Positions 19,980 to 29,373 of a DNA stretch of 64,000 bases are shown here, one piece after another; the first letter of the stretch is position 1; each line of letters begins with the position of its first letter. A model generated the notes under the pieces. The model was not told the DNA's origin. It saw only the letters and a program-made list of their open reading frames with translations, and did not search any database. Source of the stretch: Chondrus crispus (Eukaryota > Rhodophyta > Florideophyceae > Gigartinales > Gigartinaceae); NCBI RefSeq assembly GCF_000350225.1, contig NW_005179039.1:1-64000 (forward strand). Reading direction: 5' to 3'. The translations under genes were made by a program, and so were the position numbers.

Positions 19980-22868
19980 TTGATTTATCGTCACATTTCC
20001 ACTGCCGTGTCCCTCTTCAGATCTTTCGACCATTCCCCTTCATTCTTCCAACAACTACACTCTTTAAAGAGTCTCCCATCCAGCGTCGGCACTCGTCGTT
20101 CCCCATTCGTCGCACTTACCCGATTGCTATCCGGCGCCTTCCTACTTCTTTTGTTGCCCCAATTTAAAATGACTACCGACAACAGAATCCACGCCGCCCT
20201 CGCACGAGTCAATCACCACCCCTGCCTTTTACCTAATATATCCTCCCATCCTTCATCTCATAGCATTACCATGGCAAAGCTCACTACTTTTGCAAAGCTT
20301 TCAATAGCCGTTTGCGATGCTTGGGATGCTTTGGAACCCACCGCGAAAGCCAGAGACCTTCCTTTTGCAAAGTTCTGCGAATGGGTCCAGAAGGTTTTCG
20401 CTAACCGTGCAGAAATGGAGATGCCACCAGCCGTCAAGGAAATACTCCTTTTTGTTACCGAAGGCAACGACTACACAAACTACGAAAAGACTCAGCTCAT
20501 TGCCAAGCTCCAAACTAGGAGCAATGGATTGTACTTTCGCACTGCTGCCGCCGTTGATATGATGCACAATGAAACCGATAGGCTACTTCGAGACGTATTC
20601 GAGCACACATCACGCGAAGGATTCCCTTTAAATCACAGGCACTTGGTTTGCTCTTTCTTCATAGATAGTGGCCTTTCATGGACGAAGCCTAAAAATGATA
20701 AAACCTACGCCTACAAAACGGAACCTGTCACCCGATTCGAGCAGCTCATTTTCGTATCCGTGATTATTGACATTACGAAGAGCATCAACGAGGAGAGGCC
20801 TGCAAAGAAAAGGAAAATAACAAGATCAATACCACAACCGACCTCGTACCCTCCCAGCTTAACCTTGAGCGCCCTCACTACCGAAAAAGCAGTTAGAATA
20901 GGAGCTGCAATTCAGCAAGTTGTCAGAGCGTGGGATACGTATGCTGCCAGCTTCGGTTTTGACGGTGTCGAAAGCATGTTCCTCCCATATCTTCAGTTGA
21001 CCTCGGATTTCGTTCAGTTTCGGGTCATTCAGTCACGTACAGAAGGCTTTCTCAGAAGCTCGCAAGCGAAGCGATTTGAGCCCCATGCTTCTCTGACACA
21101 TAAGAAAGAAGAAACGTTCGCACACGTCTGTGATAGAACCGACAGCCTGGATGAGTGCCTACGCACTCTTGCCGCAGAGTTCTTCCAAGACATTCATTCA
21201 ATGACGCATGCGCACGAGCTCTATGCACTGCCATCTCACATCAAATGGCCCGGTTTCGTAAGGTTCAAAGTGCACAACGAAGGAGTTCCTCAACGCTTTT
21301 CTAAAATACCGCTTCGCCTTACCAACACAGTTCGAAAGGAGTTAGAGACGGAGATGAGATTGCAGTCAGATGTACAAAACTACGTACGTACAGCCCCTCG
21401 AGTCAAGGAAATTGTTGGCAACATTATTCCAGTAAGACCTGAGCGGTCGGCTGCTGAGAGTCCACTCGAACCATTCTCTACCAAGATCCCAGCCAATGGA
21501 ACTCGCGCCATTTCAAACCAAGCGATAAAGAAAAAGACGGAAGAGTTGGAAGATGCACTGAAACCATATCTGAGGCTGTACCGGTCAAGCTTCGAGGAAA
21601 TCATCGAGCTGGAAGATTTAATCGCACCTACGGACCCTTTAAGTTCTTCAGGAGCTCAATGGCTTCTATGTGACCCTCCCTATAACACGAGAAGACAGTC
21701 GGACAAGAAAAACTCGGCCCATGATTGCCTCACAAATGAAGACATGGACGAGGTCGTGAAAACTGCAGCTATGGTCCTTAGAAAAGGTGAACACGGCATC
21801 ATTTTCTGCTCGATACAGCAATTCATGACATGGCGTAGAAAGTTCAAAGCCTCGACTACAGACCTCGGCAGGGGCCAAAAGAGGCCCACATTCACTGTGG
21901 ATTCGATGCCCTTGATAGTCGAGAGACATCCCTCAGTCATCACAGTACCCCCGGGAAAGAAGTGTTCACTCGTAAATGGGGCCGAACTGGAAGTCCATAT
22001 CAAAAAAAACGGTCTTACATACAAAGAGGAAGAAGCGATGGTTAACTACAAGAACTTTAACTACGTCCCTTCAACATTTCCGGCCTTCAAGAACATCATC
22101 AACAATGTCATGTGGCTTCTTCCCAGTGAACAGCTCCGAGGATGCAACAGCAACGACCCATCAAAAACCTTTGCTCTCCGCGCAGAGCAGAAACCAGTTG
22201 CCCTCCTCAAGGAACTCATCTGCAGGTTCTCTCAGCCAGGTGATATCGTGGTGGATTTATTCGCCGGTACCTTCTCAACTGCCCATGCTTGCATGACTCT
22301 CCCCAATCATCGCAGATTTGTCGGGTGCGAAGTAGATGAGGCATGCTTTGCTGTGGCTTCCAACCATGTCTTACGAAGAACAGCATCAGCCATTGGTACC
22401 AAGGCCACAGATATCAAACTATTGTCGAAGTTCTTTCCTTTAGTTTGTTCTGTGCATGAACAGTACGCCCCTCCAGAGATGCTTGATCCCAGGTGGAACG
22501 CTCCAAAAGGAATGCCACCATACCAATGCTTCCCCGACCATATTCTGTCTCATCTAGCATCCACTTGGGATAATCGAGGATTCCTGATTGACTGCATGAA
22601 CAAGCCATTCCATGAATGGCCCCGTCAATACCAAGGCCTGCTTGAACAATCAGACACGAAACAACTTTTGCAGATTGATGCAGCTGCCAACGGTTTGTTC
22701 GTCGCAACCTCAACCATTAAGAACCAATGGCTGGTCAGGGTGTATTTGCGGCAAAGACTTTTCAGAAGGGGGACCGAATCTGTTCGTACTTTGGTATGTT
22801 GGTATACCACGATCTCGGAAAGCGCAGGCAGATGGCAAAGAAATATGGCGGCAGTGTACTCGGGGTAG
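19980..22868 (+). CDS. Beta-class DNA amino-methyltransferase, nuclear
   Basis: In the 962-residue frame the catalytic motif IV is DPPY at residues 565-568 (WLLCDPPYN). The KP-x2-LL motif X (residues 738-743) and the AdoMet-binding motif I, VVDLFAGTFSTAHA (757-770), come after it. This permuted order is that of beta-class N6-adenine/N4-cytosine methyltransferases, and DPPY favours adenine (inference). A monopartite nuclear signal, PAKKRKI, is at 274-280. The N-terminal half has two similar helical segments (AWDALEP near 114, AWDTYAA near 317) and may be an internal repeat. Start: ATGs at 19980, 20169 and 20271; the first 63 residues look like leader sequence, so 20169 or 20271 is more likely. 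From about 22725 the frame leaves homology-like sequence, and a SET domain opens in another frame; the two were probably one protein. Confidence 0.85.
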   Translation: MIYRHISTAVSLFRSFDHSPSFFQQLHSLKSLPSSVGTRRSPFVALTRLLSGAFLLLLLPQFKMTTDNRIHAALARVNHHPCLLPNISSHPSSHSITMAKLTTFAKLSIAVCDAWDALEPTAKARDLPFAKFCEWVQKVFANRAEMEMPPAVKEILLFVTEGNDYTNYEKTQLIAKLQTRSNGLYFRTAAAVDMMHNETDRLLRDVFEHTSREGFPLNHRHLVCSFFIDSGLSWTKPKNDKTYAYKTEPVTRFEQLIFVSVIIDITKSINEERPAKKRKITRSIPQPTSYPPSLTLSALTTEKAVRIGAAIQQVVRAWDTYAASFGFDGVESMFLPYLQLTSDFVQFRVIQSRTEGFLRSSQAKRFEPHASLTHKKEETFAHVCDRTDSLDECLRTLAAEFFQDIHSMTHAHELYALPSHIKWPGFVRFKVHNEGVPQRFSKIPLRLTNTVRKELETEMRLQSDVQNYVRTAPRVKEIVGNIIPVRPERSAAESPLEPFSTKIPANGTRAISNQAIKKKTEELEDALKPYLRLYRSSFEEIIELEDLIAPTDPLSSSGAQWLLCDPPYNTRRQSDKKNSAHDCLTNEDMDEVVKTAAMVLRKGEHGIIFCSIQQFMTWRRKFKASTTDLGRGQKRPTFTVDSMPLIVERHPSVITVPPGKKCSLVNGAELEVHIKKNGLTYKEEEAMVNYKNFNYVPSTFPAFKNIINNVMWLLPSEQLRGCNSNDPSKTFALRAEQKPVALLKELICRFSQPGDIVVDLFAGTFSTAHACMTLPNHRRFVGCEVDEACFAVASNHVLRRTASAIGTKATDIKLLSKFFPLVCSVHEQYAPPEMLDPRWNAPKGMPPYQCFPDHILSHLASTWDNRGFLIDCMNKPFHEWPRQYQGLLEQSDTKQLLQIDAAANGLFVATSTIKNQWLVRVYLRQRLFRRGTESVRTLVCWYTTISESAGRWQRNMAAVYSG

Positions 22869-23254
22869 ACATACATCGCTACAACAAATATGCGCTGCAA
22901 GTGAACATACGCGGACACGGATTCAACGCCGTCAAGGACCTGCTGAACGGTCGAAAGGCAATATGCGTTGTCCCTACACCATTCACAATGGGTGGTTACA
23001 TCAACGACGCGCGCTATCACCACAACGACGAAGAATTCGAAGCACACAGACAGGGGCAGCTGCTGTTTCCCCGCCCACAAAACGCAAGGTTAATGGCACG
23101 GCAAGCTCCCACTCACCCGTCCCAATTAGTCCAGCCGACTATTTTGGTCGTGGAAGCACAGACCCTAATCAGTCCAGGATCTGAAATTTTCGTAGACTAC
23201 GGTATAGAGGGCTTCGTCTACCACAGCAACGGTAACGGTGGGGATTCCATGTAA
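22727..23254 (+). CDS. SET domain, continuation of the methyltransferase gene
   Basis: The 175-residue frame has the SET hallmarks in order: GQGVFAAKTFQKGDRICSYFG (GxG and strand 2, in part), GGYINDARYHHN where SET proteins usually have RFINHSCxPN, and ISPGSEIFVDYG matching the final ELTxDYG box. SET domains methylate lysines, mostly on histones. The frame overlaps the end of the methyltransferase frame by 142 bases, and the words just before it in that frame (GLFVATSTIKN) look like the first SET strand. So a one-base frame change or a tiny intron near 22720-22735 probably separates two halves of one MTase-SET protein. The degenerate NHS motif leaves activity uncertain. Confidence 0.75.
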   Translation: MAGQGVFAAKTFQKGDRICSYFGMLVYHDLGKRRQMAKKYGGSVLGVDIHRYNKYALQVNIRGHGFNAVKDLLNGRKAICVVPTPFTMGGYINDARYHHNDEEFEAHRQGQLLFPRPQNARLMARQAPTHPSQLVQPTILVVEAQTLISPGSEIFVDYGIEGFVYHSNGNGGDSM

Positions 23255-23280
23255 AGTTCCGATACTGACAGGGTCCTAAC

Positions 23281-23286
23281 AATAAA
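23281..23286 (+). terminator. Polyadenylation signal after the SET ORF
   Basis: AATAAA lies 27 bases after the SET stop codon. It supports the SET frame as the 3' end of the methyltransferase transcript. Confidence 0.5.
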
Positions 23287-23486
23287 AAAGCAATTTCCTG
23301 CACTTCCAGACCAAGTTTGAGATTATGTGATTACGGTGGACATGAAGATGATTCGCTACGCTATGGCGGGTGCGTCCATGTAAGACGGGTAAGTCCCTGG
23401 CGCGCTCTTGTGGCAGTACATAACCGCAGCAAAAGAGTAGCCCGACCAACATAATAGCCACTACAGTAGTCCCTCGCTATCAAAAC

Positions 23487-24415
23487 TACAGAGTAAAGTC
23501 TCGATAAGCTGCGTACCTGATATGATAAACTGTCTCGGTACAGTGAACCGGAGGACTATGAGGGAGGCGCCACCCCACTTTTTTGGCCCAGAATCGACGT
23601 TTTCGTATTTCTAACGTGAACTAGGCTCTATAGAATGAACTACGCGATACCATGAACATACAAAAACATGAAAACCCCAGAGTTCACTTTATCGAGGCCG
23701 AAATGCCCACTAGAAACGACCCATCAACGACTACAGAAGCCATCCATACGATTTTGCCTCAGATTCGAACGCTGATGCCTCCTTACGCGGCTTTGTTCCT
23801 CATACAGAAGTGACTTGATGCTCGAAGGCAGCCCCGATTGAACTAGATTCGCGTCCGTCATAATAACACTGAGTTCGTTAGATAGAGCTTCTAATGTTCC
23901 GCGATACCGAGCAAGCGACGGTTTGCGTCCTGTCCGGTGTTTCGCTGGCACAGTAGAGCGATTGTCCTCACTATCTGAATCACCGTTAAATTGATCTTGC
24001 TCAATGCCAGTAAATGCCGCAAAATCCCCTAATCCAAGATCAATGGCTTGACCGAGAGCTGACTCTTCTGATATAGACTCTGGATGTGGCAGAACTAAAA
24101 GAAAAGGAAGGCTGGATCACAATGTGAAGTGGCCCAGATATGGAATTGCGCCCGTCGACGTTGCCCGTCGACGTTGCCCGTCAATGGACAGAGTCAAGGA
24201 AAGTGAGTTTGTGTTCCTGTGACCGTATCATCGGCATTGATGGAGACGCTCTAAGAGCGTCTCCACCGGTGTGGTCCAAATCATACTGTACCCGTAAAAC
24301 GGGTACACGTGTACACGAGCAGTTCTGCCGCCGTGAACTGCCTCGGTAAGGCGAACTCAATGGGCTGCTCGGAAGCGCCACATTTCGGTTCACGATATCG
24401 AGACTTTACTCTGTA
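23487..24415. mobile_element. Inverted-repeat element, possibly a pogo-like remnant
   Basis: A perfect 20-bp inverted repeat, TACAGAGTAAAGTCTCGATA at 23487-23506 and its reverse complement at 24396-24415, encloses about 930 bp. Just outside the left arm is CAGTAGTCCCTCGCTAT, which resembles pogo/Tigger-type termini; no matching right end was found. Inside, a minus-strand open stretch at 23724-24110 (residues SALGQAIDLGLGDFAAFTG, then TGRKPSLARYRG) could be the tail of a transposase but carries no recognisable catalytic motif. It could also be a MITE. The flanks 23287-23486 hold no gene. Confidence 0.45.
24242..24264. repeat. Perfect 11-bp-arm hairpin
   Basis: GGAGACGCTCT, a single A, then AGAGCGTCTCC. 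Nearby are two more small palindromes (GTACCCG...CGGGTAC at about 24288-24305 and CGTGTACACG) and short direct repeats of GCCCGTCGACGTT at 24152-24180. The cluster lies inside the 23487-24415 element and may be structural debris of it. Confidence 0.6.
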
Positions 24416-24986
24416 CCCCGTGTTTCTTACCGAGGTGAGTTTCTCAGAATATTGGGATTTTGAATACATTTACGCAAGTCCGGCTTGGTGGTTGAATAGT
24501 AACCAGTGTCTTCCTTTCGTTACTAATTAGCGCATGTTGTAATCATTATATATTTAATGTTAATATTGAGTTTTCAATTAGTTAGAATTTTCCTGGACTT
24601 GGGAAGCCGTCAGCGTAGGAAAGTCGGTCGAAGAATTTTTTGGAAGTATACAGCCACCGGCCCCCACTGTTACGAATGTACATGGACAACTGTGTTCCCG
24701 TAATCCCCCTCCTCCCCCTAATCTCAAATTCGAGATGCACACTCATAACTTCAACCAAAAGCAAAATTGCTCAACCTGCACCTCATTCAGACTCTGGCAA
24801 ACCACAGATCAAATTCACATCCCCATTCCCTTCTGACGCCATACAACGAAGTGTTTCCCTAACTCACGTAATCACCCTTAATTGCATGCCCTACTTCCTT
24901 GACACCCACTACTACTGTAACTATGCTAAATTCTCCACATCATCGTAGAACTTCACCACGTATCGGAACGTCAACCCTTCCTTTCT
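24416..24986. other. No gene seen
   Basis: AT-richer spacer (24530-24590 is a run of A/T words). Short open frames have no recognisable features. It probably holds the promoter of the zinc-finger ORF that follows; a pyrimidine-rich tract at 25085-25130 lies between the two possible starts of that ORF. Confidence 0.5.
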
Positions 24987-26834
24987 GTGCTACCCAGGCT
25001 CCCCGTTCTCCCACTCAGTATGAGCCCCTCGCAGGTCTTATTTCGACGCAATGTTTACACATACAGGGTTCTCGTACTCACTGACCCCCCGCTCTCTCTC
25101 TTTCCCTCTTCTCTTCTTCCCCAGCGTTTCGCATCCCCGAAACCCCTCACCTCTCGCCTCCTTTCCCGCTCTCTCCCGACTTCACGCGCAATGACTACGC
25201 CATCGCATGCCGCCGCTTTCGTCCGCAACGATCCTCGGGTGCCACTGCATCTCGCACCTACGTCCTTGTCTGTTGGCTTCCATTCCATCCCCCTCATCCT
25301 TGTCTGCGTCGATTGCAAGAGCGAGTCCCCCAGCGCAAGGGCCTTCAGCGACCACTTGCGCCACGTTCACGACATCCCTACTCCCCAGGCCGCACAGCGC
25401 TCTAGACTCGCAGAAGAAGCCCTCTCCTTCCACTGTACCTCTGTTTCCGATTCTCCGCTCCTTTCCGACTACCTGCAGGCTCCCCAATTCCTCCCCGATC
25501 CGGCAATCACTGTTCCGATCAAGAGCCTCCCCCCGCTTCAGGGATTCACTTGCAAATTAGTCTACTTCTGTCCTCTTTGCAAGCTCTCCAAGGGCACCCC
25601 GAAACGGCTTCGACAGCATATGAACTCCGTCCACCCGCCTGATGCACCCGGAAACCCCTCGCCGACCGAGGTTGATCAAATCATTGGCCGCGGTGCTGTT
25701 CGCGCCCAGTCTCTGTTTAGTGGTGCCAAGACCAAATACTTTCCCGTTACGGCCGAAGAGCCAATCGGGGAAATGGTCACCGTCTCCCAAGTCCCCGTCG
25801 GCATTCCTGACTCAGAAGAAGAAGATCCCATCCAATCCGCCCCGGTGTCGTCACCCCTCCCCATGGACACAACAACCGACTCAACTCTAGACCTCATCAC
25901 TCCAGACCCCAACTCCCCGTCTTATGAGCTCCAAAAATGTGCCGCCGACGTACTGGCCCGTCTAACGTGTTCCAGTTTGGACCTGGCCCCGGGTCGACGA
26001 TCTCATACCGAATTGGAGGAAAATGAAGCAGACTCTGGCATCACCCTCCGCAACACATTCCTGTCGATCACCGACTTTGATGAAGCCCTCGACGCTCTGC
26101 CTTTACGCCGTGAGAAGGCAGCTCAACTCACGGGTGCCGTCACGACGGAGGACGTTCAAGCAACTTTATCCACGGTTGCCACCTGCGTCCATCTATACTT
26201 TCAAAGTATCGCCAAGGTCGTCAGGGACGTCACGCATGGATTTCGTCAAGCGATAAACCTCCACGGCACTACGCCCTTCCGACGGGTTCAATCCGTGGCA
26301 GAACGAAGATATGCTAGTCATGTTGCCCGCCTCCTCTTCTTCACCCATCAGACACGGGACGCCGACTTTTCCCGTAATGAACAGACTTCCGTCGCGATCG
26401 ACGCCTTCTTTCATGAGCTCAATCGCACATCTCTCCACGAGACCCCAGGTGAAACTCTCTCCCACGCCTTACACAGTCGCCTTCACGATGCCATGAAAAG
26501 CTTGCTCCTCATCCGGCTCAGGCATGTCGACCTCCTCACCAACTTGGCAGTTCGTAATTTTGTTGTCGCCGCTACCGTTGTTGCAAGTTCCGCCCCACTC
26601 TTCGCCGAGACTTCCCCGACCCTCAGTCACAGCGATCCTCACATTTCCATGTGCCCGTACGATCACTACCCGCCGTTTTTGTTGAATCATTCATTTATAC
26701 ATCTTCTACGTCGCGCCATATCCAACTGCTATGCTCACCAATTGTGCCGTTTTGCTGTTTCTCCACTACACAAACAACCCCACAAAATTTACACTTGTGC
26801 TTTCGTCACGGCCATCTACTACAGAAGTAGCTGA
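24987..26834 (+). CDS. Protein with two C2H2 zinc fingers
   Basis: In the 615-residue frame two fingers share exactly the same spacing, C-x2-C-x12-H-x4-H: C107, C110, H123, H128 and C195, C198, H211, H216. An acidic Ser/Thr-rich linker follows (PDSEEEDP near 275), then a helical region of ordinary composition (about 330-540). The last 50-60 residues look less protein-like. A better start may be the ATG at 25191 (residue 69), after a Leu/Pro/Ser-rich stretch that reads like untranslated leader. Paired fingers of this kind occur at the N-terminus of mobile-element-linked proteins in fungi (for example those near RecQ-like helicases), but I cannot show that relation here; a host DNA-binding protein is equally possible. 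Confidence 0.6.
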   Translation: MLPRLPVLPLSMSPSQVLFRRNVYTYRVLVLTDPPLSLFPSSLLPQRFASPKPLTSRLLSRSLPTSRAMTTPSHAAAFVRNDPRVPLHLAPTSLSVGFHSIPLILVCVDCKSESPSARAFSDHLRHVHDIPTPQAAQRSRLAEEALSFHCTSVSDSPLLSDYLQAPQFLPDPAITVPIKSLPPLQGFTCKLVYFCPLCKLSKGTPKRLRQHMNSVHPPDAPGNPSPTEVDQIIGRGAVRAQSLFSGAKTKYFPVTAEEPIGEMVTVSQVPVGIPDSEEEDPIQSAPVSSPLPMDTTTDSTLDLITPDPNSPSYELQKCAADVLARLTCSSLDLAPGRRSHTELEENEADSGITLRNTFLSITDFDEALDALPLRREKAAQLTGAVTTEDVQATLSTVATCVHLYFQSIAKVVRDVTHGFRQAINLHGTTPFRRVQSVAERRYASHVARLLFFTHQTRDADFSRNEQTSVAIDAFFHELNRTSLHETPGETLSHALHSRLHDAMKSLLLIRLRHVDLLTNLAVRNFVVAATVVASSAPLFAETSPTLSHSDPHISMCPYDHYPPFLLNHSFIHLLRRAISNCYAHQLCRFAVSPLHKQPHKIYTCAFVTAIYYRSS

Positions 26835-26868
26835 AACAGAAAAGAAACATGCAAACGCACCGTTCAGG

Positions 26869-27386
26869 CCCCTTGCAGGACGCGTCTTGCGAGTAGCCCT
26901 CTCCAAAGTATCATTCTCCCACCCTTCCAAAACGTATCGTTCTCGCGCCCCTCCAGAACGCATCATGGGCGCACCCCTCTCGAACGTATCATTCTCGCAC
27001 CCCTTCAGAACGCATCGTGGGCGCACCCGTCCCGAACGTATCATTCTCGCACCCTTCCAAAATGAATTGTTTTCGCGCCCCTCCAGACCGCGTCACGGGC
27101 GCACCCCTCTCGAACGCATCAATCTCGCACCCCCTTAGAACGCGTCGTGGGCGCACCCCTCTCGAACGTATCATTCTGGCATCCCTCTAAAACGAATGAT
27201 GAGCGCACCCCTATAGAACACATCACGAGCGCACCCCTCTCCAACGTAGCATTCTGGCACCCCTTGCAACGCATCATTCTCGCACCCCCTCAGCTCGCAT
27301 CCTAGACGCACCCCTCCAGAACGCATCGTGCGCGCATCCCTCCCCAACGAATCTCGGACACACCCGTCCAAAATGCGTCGTTGAGG
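26869..27386. repeat. 26-bp minisatellite, about 20 degenerate units
   Basis: Units run close to GCACCCCTCTCGAACGTATC + ATTCTC and alternate with GCACCCCTTCAGAACGCATC + GTGGGC, giving a 52-bp higher order in the better-kept part (26955-27170). Each unit is 26 bases, so all frames are visited, and long open frames on both strands here are repeat artefacts. The last units (27290-27386) are more decayed. Confidence 0.85.
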
Positions 27387-27572
27387 CAACGATCATCGAA
27401 ACCTGCATACGGCGCTTTTCAATTTCGCGCAGTAAATAACTTAGAAAGTTTTGCTGTTCAGGACATAAATTACGCCGCCTTATTGTGTAACTCGTACATG
27501 CGCACTGCGACGCCGTCAGTGCAGTATAAGGCCCTGCCACTAAATCTGCCTGCTGTAATTGCCCCACCCAGC

Positions 27573-27974
27573 ACGATACGTTTTGGGCATCTGACAATCT
27601 TGCCAGACGAGGGACACGGTACGTGATAAAATATGAAGTTAATAATATTGCTCATGCGGCTCTAATCGCACACGGCAAAAACTAAATTTTGCGCACTGAC
27701 ATTTTATTGGCTGTGCGCCGCCGTCGGCAAAATTTTAGTCAGAAATTCCCAACAGCAATGTTGCCAATACAGCGCGTATGGGGGTGCCGCCGTGTAAATC
27801 GGCCTAAAACGTATCGTCCCACCAGAAAACTGTCGCCGTTAAAACCGCCCGGCACGATACGTTTTGGCCATATACCGTAGGCAGTACCAAAATCGCACAT
27901 ACGTCGAATCAGGCCTGGACGATACGTTTTTTGTCATTACGTATCGATCCTGACATGTGCCAAAAACGTATCGT
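27573..27974. repeat. Cluster of ACGATACGTTTT motifs in both orientations
   Basis: Copies are at 27573-27584 (+), 27807-27818 (-), 27853-27864 (+), 27919-27930 (+) and 27963-27974 (-); a sixth (-) is at 26929-26940 in the minisatellite. The pairs at 27807/27853 and 27919/27963 are inverted with 34- and 32-bp gaps. Flanks partly agree (GGCACG before, GGSCAT after the plus copies). They may be protein-binding sites or relics of small inverted-repeat elements. The rest of 27387-28080 has no gene. Confidence 0.6.
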
Positions 27975-28120
27975 CCCGCGGGAACTGACGCCAGAACTAA
28001 ACATAGCGAATATCCCTGAATCGCTCCTACTCCTCCTAGTCCCACCGAATCCCTTAATCCCTCCTACTCCCCTAATCCCATCTATATATTATATAAGCGA
28101 ATATCCCTAATAACCCTGTG

Positions 28121-28428
28121 ATGGACCTGGCGTTTTTAATTCTTTGTTCTTTGATGCTCGCGGGATATTTATCTCTGACTTCAAAACCGACCAAGGTACG
28201 ATGTGTTTCGAGAATTGCTTGCTTGAGAAGGCTTGCCTCCGAGGTGCTTGCACCCCAGGGCCAAACACAGGGACCGCAACAGATCAATGTAACGCCAAGT
28301 TTTCGATTCTTAGTGAGAACGTTGAAGATATGTCAAATAAGAGAGATTGCTGTGAAAGCTGCGGCGGGTCAATTATAATCAAAGTAAAGGGAAGTGAGGA
28401 CTTCATGGTTTGTAAGCAAAGCAACTAG
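28121..28428 (+). CDS. Small cysteine-rich, possibly secreted protein
   Basis: A strong TATA box (TATATATTATATAAG, 28083-28097) precedes an ATG at 28121 that opens a signal-peptide-like stretch (MDLAFLILCSLMLAGYLSLT). The frame that stays open to 28428 is different and has no ATG of its own at the start; it encodes a Cys-rich segment with at least nine cysteines (CFENCLLEKACLRGAC, then CNAKF, DCCESCGG, VCKQSN). A short intron or a frame change between signal and mature part would explain this. No family is recognised. The spacing suggests a disulfide-bonded secreted protein, but that is inference. Confidence 0.45.
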
Positions 28429-29373
28429 TGTTTGCTAGCCGATTCCCTCTAACCACAGCATCTACGGCAGTGATATAAGTTCCCCACACTGTTCTTGGTA
28501 GTCTCAAATCCAAGTTTTATCACAAAAAGGCCGTCAAGTTGCTGCTTCCACCCTTCGAAATATGTAGGCGATGAAACAGTGCATTCATTTCGAATCGGAA
28601 TATCTTCAACCTCATGACCTCTGTGCACCGGCACATGTAATGCGGAAGTGGCGCTGGGTGATACACGTGTCTGCACCAGTATATCGAGTTCTACTGTGTT
28701 GTTCATCACTTGTTTTCGAGTATTGTTTTCGGTAGTGTCTTTTGGCGAGTATGTAGAGAAGTGAACAGTCGCAAGGCAAAGCGCCTTTAGCGTAGTCTCC
28801 GGGAGATTTGGGATTCCTAGGAAGCTGCCTAGTTCTCTTTCGCGTCACAGTTAGTGACCGTCGGGGGGGGATTTGTGGAGGGCTCGTTCTTGATCCATCG
28901 GAGAAGTGGTGGGCCATGGGCACAACAAAAGCTATGAGACAAGGTCCGTTCAAAGGGGGGAAATTCTCTCCCTAATGTTGTGCAGGCATCCATGAGAGTT
29001 GAGAGTTGAGGTAGTTGTTTCGAAGATTATGCAAGGAACAGAATTCCTAGTGAGCCATGTGTCACTCTCCTGTTGTAATCCATTTGCTAAACTTTCATCC
29101 ACGGAAAGAGCACGGACGGAACACAGGACGTTTGTAGATGCTGCTGCTAACCTTCTCGGCAAAGTCATTGTCATCAACGACTTCCCCCGCATTTCGTCAA
29201 TGAATTCAAGGCGTCTGGTACAACAGACAAAGGTACCACGGAACGAGAACATAACGACAGTATTTATTGAAGTCTGTATTGGCATTTCGGACAAATGTTG
29301 GTCTCCCACTACCTCACAGCTCTCCTCTCCTGCTCTGAGATCTGCTTGTTTTGCACACAGCTCTCAATCAACC
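28429..29373. other. No gene seen
   Basis: Short open frames on both strands lack motifs. A run of eight G at 28863-28871 and a local GAGAGTT repeat near 28990 are the only notable points. It probably contains the 5' region of the gene at 29374. Confidence 0.5.

Noticed and set aside
17120-23254. The ParB-MTase-SET block as part of a Polinton or other capsid-bearing element
   Set aside because: No capsid, protein-primed polymerase, packaging ATPase or retroviral-type integrase is visible near it.
24279-24287. Lone half-site AATCATACT matching the palindrome arm
   Set aside because: A 9-mer is expected about 0.5 times by chance in this window on both strands, and no partner arm is present.
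26731-27174. Open frames with repeated SHPFRTHRGR- or ENDTFERGAP-like words
   Set aside because: They are translations of the 26-bp minisatellite, found on both strands and in all frames.
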